In this document: one piece after another, positions 59,544-64,000 of the stretch
How the letters are laid out: each line of letters begins with the position of its first letter
Position numbering within the stretch: position 1 is the stretch's first letter
Source of the DNA: Fodinibacter sp963800505
Lineage (GTDB): Bacteria > Actinomycetota > Actinomycetes > Actinomycetales > Dermatophilaceae
Assembly: GCA_963800505.1 (NCBI GenBank)
Contig: CAWDBL010000037.1
Location: forward strand, 124,001-188,000
DNA: 64,000 nucleotides
Direction of reading: 5' to 3'
Position numbers and translations under genes: made by a program
The notes under the pieces: model-generated
The model's input: the letters and a program-made list of their open reading frames with translations, nothing else
The model's database searches: none
What the model was told of the DNA's origin: nothing

Positions 59544-61490
59544 ATGACCGCCGACGCCATCGCCGACGGCCTCGAGCCGGAGGACGACGAGACACCGCAG
59601 CCGCGTGAGCACACGCGCCTGGGGGAGTACCGCCTCGTCCAGCGGCTCGGCGAGGGTGGGATGGGCGTGGTGCACCTCGCGCTCGACCGGCACGGTCGCG
59701 CGGTGGCGATCAAGGTGCTGCGCCAGCACATCGCTCACGACCCGGACGCGCGGGCCCGCCTGACCCGCGAGGTCAGCAGCCTGAGCCGGATCACCAGCCC
59801 TCGGGTCGCGCCGATCATCGACGCCGACGTCGACGGGCCGACCCCCTACATCGTCACCCGCTACGTGCCCGGCCCCTCGCTCGACGACTACGTGGCCGAG
59901 CGCGGGCTGCTGCCACCGGCCGACCTGCACCGGGTCGCGTCCGGCCTGGCCGAGGCGCTCGACGCCATCCACTCGGCGGGGGTCGTCCATCGTGACGTCA
60001 AGCCGGGCAACGTGCTGCTGGTCGACGGCGACCCGGTGCTCATCGACTTCGGCATCGCGCACGTGGCCGACGACATCCGGCTCACGATGACCGGGCTGGT
60101 CATGGGCACGCCGGGCTACCTGGCGCCCGAGGTCGTCGGCGGTGAGGACGTCACACCGGCCACCGACTGGTGGGGATGGGCGGCGACCACCGCCTTCGCC
60201 GCGAGCGGCACGCCGCCGTTCGGCACCGGGCCGATGGGTGCCGTGCTCGCCCGGGTGTCGGCCGGCGACCCCGACCTCGAGGCGGTCGACCCGCGCATCG
60301 AGCCGCTGCTCTTTGCGGCCCTGTCGCCGAACCCGAGCGAGCGCCCGCACCACGACGAGGTCGTCGCCGCGCTCGAACGCTACGCCCACGGCGCGCCGGT
60401 CACCGAGGCGATCATGGTGCGTCGGGTGCGCCCGCCGACCGAGCGCCTGTCCGTGCCGCCCACCACCGCGATACCACTGCCTCCGCCTCCGCCTCCGTCG
60501 TCCCGCCCTCCGGTCGCGCCGGTGATCGGGGCGGCCGCCGCGGGCGCCGGGCCGGCCGCTGGTTCGAGCGCGTATGCCGGGCCGCCGGCCTCCGCCTCGC
60601 CCGTCGCGGCCCGGATGCCGTCACCTGCGCCGTCGCCGGCGCTGTCATCGTTGCCCGCGCCGATGGTGACGACCGGTCGCCCGGCTGGGCCGCCCGGCTG
60701 GGAGCAGGCCCAGCCGGTGAACCGGCAGGCGACGCAGCCACCACCGGCGCGACCCGCACCGGCTTCGCAGCAGCTCGCGCCCGCCCCCCTGCCCGGCCGG
60801 CCGGTGGCGCCGGGGGCGCCGGTGCCCGACTCGGAGTCGGACTGGGATGCCGCCCGCCTCGGTCACGGTCCCTACGGCGACCCCCGCATCGGCCGCCCGA
60901 GCCGGTCGGGCACGCTGCTGGCGCTGCTCGCCGTCCTCGCGGCGGTCTCGGCCCGAGCCCCCGTGGTGGCGGTGCTCGGGCTGCTGGCCTGGGTCACCCT
61001 GGCCCGCACCGCGGACCGCTCGGTCACCGCGCTCGTCATGCGGCGCCACGAGCGGGGCACCCGGGGCAGCGACGTCGCCGTCGCGGTGGCGACCAGCCCG
61101 TGGCACCTCGTGCTCGGCCTGCTGGGCGCTGCCGCCACGCTCGTGCTGCCGCTGTTCGTCGGGGTGTGCGCGATGTACGCCAGCGCCCTGGTGCTCACTG
61201 CGGCCCGGGGCACCGACGTGCGCACCGACGACGTGCTGCCCCTGGTCGTCGCCGGCGTCTTTGCCGGGCTGACCGCGTGGTGGGGCCCCGGTGGTGCCAG
61301 CCTGCGCCGGGGCAGCCGCAGCATCGTGCGGGGGTTGACGCCCGGTGAGGCGGCCGGGCAGGTGGCGGCCGGCATCCTGATCGTCGTCGCAGTGGTCGTG
61401 CTGGCGATGACCCTCACGGGCAGCGGGCCCACCTGGTGGCCCCGCACGACGGCGCCCGGCTGGGCGTCGCAGGTGGTGCCGACACTGTGA
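59544..61490 (+). CDS. Ser/Thr protein kinase with Pro-rich linker and membrane tail
   Basis: The 648-residue protein has a kinase domain at about 25-280: RLGEGGMGVVHLALDRHGRAVAIKVL, VVHRDVKPGNVLL, DFGIAH, GTPGYLAPEV. A 190-residue Pro/Ala/Ser linker follows, then about five membrane segments with short loops and a Trp-rich end. No PASTA or other known sensor domain is seen. The stop overlaps the start of the ThrE-like exporter gene (GTGA), so kinase and exporter are co-translated. TACCGT seven bases before the ATG gives a leaderless start. Confidence 0.88.
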   Translation: MTADAIADGLEPEDDETPQPREHTRLGEYRLVQRLGEGGMGVVHLALDRHGRAVAIKVLRQHIAHDPDARARLTREVSSLSRITSPRVAPIIDADVDGPTPYIVTRYVPGPSLDDYVAERGLLPPADLHRVASGLAEALDAIHSAGVVHRDVKPGNVLLVDGDPVLIDFGIAHVADDIRLTMTGLVMGTPGYLAPEVVGGEDVTPATDWWGWAATTAFAASGTPPFGTGPMGAVLARVSAGDPDLEAVDPRIEPLLFAALSPNPSERPHHDEVVAALERYAHGAPVTEAIMVRRVRPPTERLSVPPTTAIPLPPPPPPSSRPPVAPVIGAAAAGAGPAAGSSAYAGPPASASPVAARMPSPAPSPALSSLPAPMVTTGRPAGPPGWEQAQPVNRQATQPPPARPAPASQQLAPAPLPGRPVAPGAPVPDSESDWDAARLGHGPYGDPRIGRPSRSGTLLALLAVLAAVSARAPVVAVLGLLAWVTLARTADRSVTALVMRRHERGTRGSDVAVAVATSPWHLVLGLLGAAATLVLPLFVGVCAMYASALVLTAARGTDVRTDDVLPLVVAGVFAGLTAWWGPGGASLRRGSRSIVRGLTPGEAAGQVAAGILIVVAVVVLAMTLTGSGPTWWPRTTAPGWASQVVPTL

Positions 61491-62986
61491 GCCGACCGCC
61501 GCGCGACCGCCCCGGACGCATCTTCCAGGGTGAGTCGCCGACCGAACCCATGCCGATGGCCGACCTGCTGCGGCGCACGCCCTACCGCAACATGCGCATC
61601 CCGGGCGAGGCGCCCGAAGACACCCAGGTGCGCTGGGCCATCGACCTCGCGGCCCGGGTCGGGGAGATGATGCTGCGCTGTGGCGCCGGCGCGCCGCAGG
61701 TGGTCGGCAGTGTCGCGGCCGTGGCGGCCGCGGCCGGCGTCGACGTGGTGGAGGTGGACATCACGCTGCAGTCGCTGCTCATCCAGGCATCGAGCGCCAC
61801 CGGGCGGCCGCACACCCTGCTGCGGGTGGTGCGACGCACCCGTCACGACTACGCCCGCCTGGTTGCTGTGCACGAGCTCGTGGAGGCGCTGGCCGCGGGC
61901 CGGATCGACTCGCGCGAGGCCGATCGCCGGCTACGGCAGATCAAGCGGAGCCGGCGCATCTTCCCGGTCTGGGCGGTCTCGGGCGCCAGTGCACTGCTGG
62001 CCTCGGCCGTCGCGGTGATGATCGGTGCGAGTGCGCTCGCGGCTGTGGCCACCGTGCTGGTCGTGCTGGCCGTGACCGCGGTGAACCGGCTCTACGCGCG
62101 AACTGCGTTGCCGGAGTTCTACGCCAACGCGATCAACGCGATGGTGGCGACGCTCCTCGCTGGGGCGGTGTACGCCGGGGCCATCGCGCTCGGGCGGCCC
62201 ATGGAGGAGCAGGACTTCGCGTTCATCGTGGCCGGCGGCATCGTCGCCATGCTGCCCGGGCGCACGATGGCCGCCGCCATCGAGGACGTGCTGTTCGGCT
62301 TCCCGCTCACCGGTGCCGGCCGGCTCCTCTCCGTGCTGGTCTCGCTGATGGGGCTGATCATCGGCATCGCCGGCGGGCTCACGGTGATGCTGTCGGTGAC
62401 GACCATGCTCGAGTCCGACTTCGTCTCGCCGTCGGTGCTGCAGCTCAGGGTCAACCAGTCGTCGGTGGTCGCGGCGGTGGGGGGCGCCCTGGTCGTCGGG
62501 CTGAGCGGCGCGGTGACGGTGCAGAGCCTGCGCCGGCTGATCCTGCCCACCGGGCTGCTGTCGGTCGGCACCGCCGTCGTGGCCGCCGCGCTCGGGCGCG
62601 GGGTCGGCATCGGGGCCATCGCCGCCACCGGGGTCGCTGCCGTGGCCCTCGGGGCGGCTGGGCGGTTGGTGGCGGCGCGGCTCGGTGCCCCGTCGATGGT
62701 GCTTGTGGTGCCGGCCAGCTTCGCCCTGCTGCCCGGCCTGACCATCTTCCGTGGGCTCTACGAGCTGGTCGCCGCGGGCGGGGACTCACCCGGCTCGCTG
62801 ACCATCCAGTCCGGGCTCACCACGCTGCTCGGTGCAGGTGCGATCCTGGTCGCCATCGCGACGGGCACGGTGTTCGGCGAGATCCTCGCGTCGCCGTTGG
62901 ACCGCTCGGCGCGCCGCGCCCGGCCCGAGGGCCGGGATGGTCGCGAGGGGCGCCACGACGACAGCGGCGACCTGCGGCGCGCCTGA
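61487..62986 (+). CDS. Threonine/serine exporter family protein (ThrE-like)
   Basis: The 499-residue protein has the soluble DUF1212 start (LAARVGEMMLRCGAGAPQVV, VVEVDITLQSLLIQASSA) and about ten membrane segments: a ThrE domain and a second DUF3815-like set, both in one chain. The C-terminus is acidic and basic by turns. Such proteins export threonine and serine in Corynebacterium. Coupling to a Ser/Thr kinase is unusual and may indicate regulation by phosphorylation, as inference. The GTG overlaps the kinase stop. Confidence 0.85.
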   Translation: MSRPPRDRPGRIFQGESPTEPMPMADLLRRTPYRNMRIPGEAPEDTQVRWAIDLAARVGEMMLRCGAGAPQVVGSVAAVAAAAGVDVVEVDITLQSLLIQASSATGRPHTLLRVVRRTRHDYARLVAVHELVEALAAGRIDSREADRRLRQIKRSRRIFPVWAVSGASALLASAVAVMIGASALAAVATVLVVLAVTAVNRLYARTALPEFYANAINAMVATLLAGAVYAGAIALGRPMEEQDFAFIVAGGIVAMLPGRTMAAAIEDVLFGFPLTGAGRLLSVLVSLMGLIIGIAGGLTVMLSVTTMLESDFVSPSVLQLRVNQSSVVAAVGGALVVGLSGAVTVQSLRRLILPTGLLSVGTAVVAAALGRGVGIGAIAATGVAAVALGAAGRLVAARLGAPSMVLVVPASFALLPGLTIFRGLYELVAAGGDSPGSLTIQSGLTTLLGAGAILVAIATGTVFGEILASPLDRSARRARPEGRDGREGRHDDSGDLRRA

Positions 62987-63054
62987 GGCGCGCCTGAGGC
63001 TGGGGTGCGAGTGCGAGTGCGGGTCGCGGGTTCGGGGGCGGGTCGCGGGTTCGG
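62976..63054. repeat. Tandem short repeats after the exporter gene
   Basis: GGCGCGCCTGA occurs twice in tandem (62976-62986 and 62987-62997), duplicating the stop codon of the exporter gene. A 17-base unit GCGGGTCGCGGGTTCGG then occurs at 63019-63035 and 63038-63054. These are probable slippage products. Confidence 0.6.
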
Positions 63055-63132
63055 CACACGCGGACGTTCGTGCGGCACGCGGAGATTGCTGCGTGCGCGT
63101 CGAAGTTCTGCGTGGTGCGTCACGGGCCCGCG

Positions 63133-63164
63133 GCGGATGCCGGGTGCTGGCATCCGCGTAGACT
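63133..63164 (+). promoter_or_regulatory. Probable tRNA-Thr promoter with a GGATGCC hairpin
   Basis: TAGACT (63159-63164) lies 36 bases before the tRNA and is a likely -10 box. Just upstream GCGGATGCC/GGCATCCGC (63133-63157) makes a 9-bp hairpin, built from the GGATGCC motif that is very common in this window; it overlaps the -35 region. Confidence 0.45.
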
Positions 63165-63199
63165 CCGGGGCTGTCCGCGCCCCCCGTCGGCGTGGGCCC

Positions 63200-63272
63200 G
63201 CTGGCGTGGCGCAATCGGTAGCGCACCTGTCTTGTAAACAGGGGGTTGAGGGTTCGAGTCCCTTCGCCAGCT
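63200..63272 (+). tRNA. tRNA-Thr (anticodon UGU)
   Basis: A 73-base cloverleaf fits: acceptor GCTGGCG (63200-63206) with CGCCAGC (63265-63271), D arm GCGC-AATCGGTA-GCGC, anticodon arm CCTGT-CTTGTAA-ACAGG with TGT, and T arm GAGGG-TTCGAGT-CCCTT. Base 73 is T and no CCA is encoded. An integrase gene starts 132 bases downstream, so its 3' end is a likely attachment site. Confidence 0.95.
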
Positions 63273-63403
63273 CAACGTAAGCCTTGCTCAAAACCCTTGT
63301 CCCGTGCTGCTATTGAGCACGCGCAGCAGCGCTTCCGGTGGGGACAGGAGTGATCACGGATGATCACGAGATGCCATAGATATCGCACGGATATCGCACG
63401 ACT
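63273..63403 (+). promoter_or_regulatory. Integrase leader with 10- and 11-bp tandem repeats
   Basis: Between the tRNA and the integrase are TGATCACG twice with a 10-base period (63351-63370) and GATATCGCACG twice in tandem with an 11-base period (63379-63400). Helical-phase repeats like these near attL suggest integrase arm sites or excision-protein sites, and could also control the integrase promoter. The composition is more AT-rich than the chromosome around it. Confidence 0.45.
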
Positions 63404-64000
63404 GTGGCACGAAACAGGTGCGTCATGAGTGGTCGGAGCCGTCGGCGCGGCTTCGGCTGCGTGCGAAAGCTGCCCTCGGGCCGGTGGCAGGCGAGCTACG
63501 TGGGACCCGACCTCGTGAGGCGGTCGGCCCCGCACACCTTCGAGGCCAAGGCCGATGCCGAGGGGTGGCTGGGGGTGCGTTGGGAACAGGTGGTGTCGGG
63601 GCAGTAGCAGCCGCCAGTGCCGGTGTTCGTGGCAGCGCCGCTGACGTTCGACGCGTACTCCGCCCAATGGCTGAGGGAGCGTGCCCTCAAGCCCCGCACC
63701 CGGGAGGGCTACGAGCACCTGATGCGTCGTTACCTCCACCCGCTGCTCGGTCCGATGATCCTGGGCTCGATCACGCCCAGCGTGGTGCGCACCTGGTGGG
63801 CGAAGCTGCCGGCCGACAAGCCGACCGTTCGCGCTCGCAGCTATGCGCTGCTGAAGGCCGTCATGAACACCGCGGTCGCCGACGAGTTGATCGACAGCAA
63901 CCCGTGCCGCATCCGTGGAGGCGCCAACACTCCTCGAGCCCGGGAGATCCGCCCGGCGACTCTCGAGGAGCTCGAGGTGATCGTCGAGTCCATGCCGGAC
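63404..64000 (+). pseudogene. Tyrosine integrase, interrupted by an amber codon, runs off the edge
   Basis: From GTG 63404 or ATG 63425 the frame encodes an arm-binding domain (FGCVRKLPSGRWQASYVGPD, then APHTFEAKADAEGWLGV) and stops at TAG 63605-63607 after VVSGQ. The same frame continues without another stop to the window end, with APLTFDAYSAQWLRERALKP, SVVRTWWAKLPADKPTVRAR and DSNPCRIRGGANTPRAREIR, which is the core-binding domain of phage-type tyrosine recombinases. In relatives this junction usually reads W-x-P-P, and here TAG is followed by QPPVP, so a single TGG to TAG change is likely. The catalytic part lies outside the window. Confidence 0.8.

Overview
The window is high-GC DNA (about 70% G+C). 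It reads as the chromosome of an actinobacterium of the order Micrococcales, probably close to Intrasporangiaceae (Janibacter, Tetrasphaera or Phycicoccus type); that placement is inference from gene content. Supporting marks are three mycothiol genes (mshA, mshD and a mycothiol-dependent formaldehyde dehydrogenase), GlnR, CarD, SenX3-RegX3, an MsiK-type sugar ATPase and a mycobacterial-style regulator/HBHA pair. Many genes also start without a leader, with a TANNNT box 6-7 bases before ATG or GTG.

Layout. 1-13.2 kb: part of an anti-sigma ATPase facing a STAS protein; small membrane and phosphatase genes; a TetR-controlled oxidoreductase operon with a frameshifted NmrA gene and a palindromic operator; an ABC-2 exporter; a NarL-type two-component pair; a Ser/Thr kinase; a YihY protein. 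13.2-24.2 kb: a candidate structured RNA, then phosphate genes (DUF47-PiT, pstSCAB with a Pho box, MutT1-like hydrolase with polyphosphate kinase). 24.2-31.2 kb: mshD, glnR and housekeeping genes. 31.2-32.8 kb: nested palindromes, an XRE regulator with an operator-like inverted repeat and an HBHA-like protein. 33-39.1 kb: asparaginase, dtd, mshA, gpmA. 39.1-42.9 kb: two tandem paralogues with a sigma-factor-like N-terminus, one membrane segment and a large presumed external domain. 42.9-45.8 kb: phoU facing senX3-regX3. 46.5-54.2 kb: carD, ispD, ispF, mscR with its metallo-hydrolase, cysS, rlmB. 54.2-63 kb: RDD and DUF4032 proteins, msiK with a divergent LacI regulator, a CBS protein, and a Ser/Thr kinase overlapping a ThrE-type exporter. 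63.2-64 kb: tRNA-Thr(UGU) followed by a tyrosine integrase broken by an in-frame amber codon, probably the left edge of an integrated element that continues past the window.

How parts fit together. SenX3-RegX3 and PhoU are the expected sensors for the pst operon, whose pstS promoter region carries an 11-bp-spaced GTTCACS repeat. PiT, Pst, PhoU, MutT1-like hydrolase and Ppk1 together suggest active phosphate uptake and polyphosphate storage. MshA and MshD make mycothiol, which MscR uses for formaldehyde removal.

Non-gene signals stand out. Long hairpins at gene ends share short sequence blocks. The octamer GGATGCCG (either strand) occurs roughly 75 times by eye, against about 5-6 expected from base composition.
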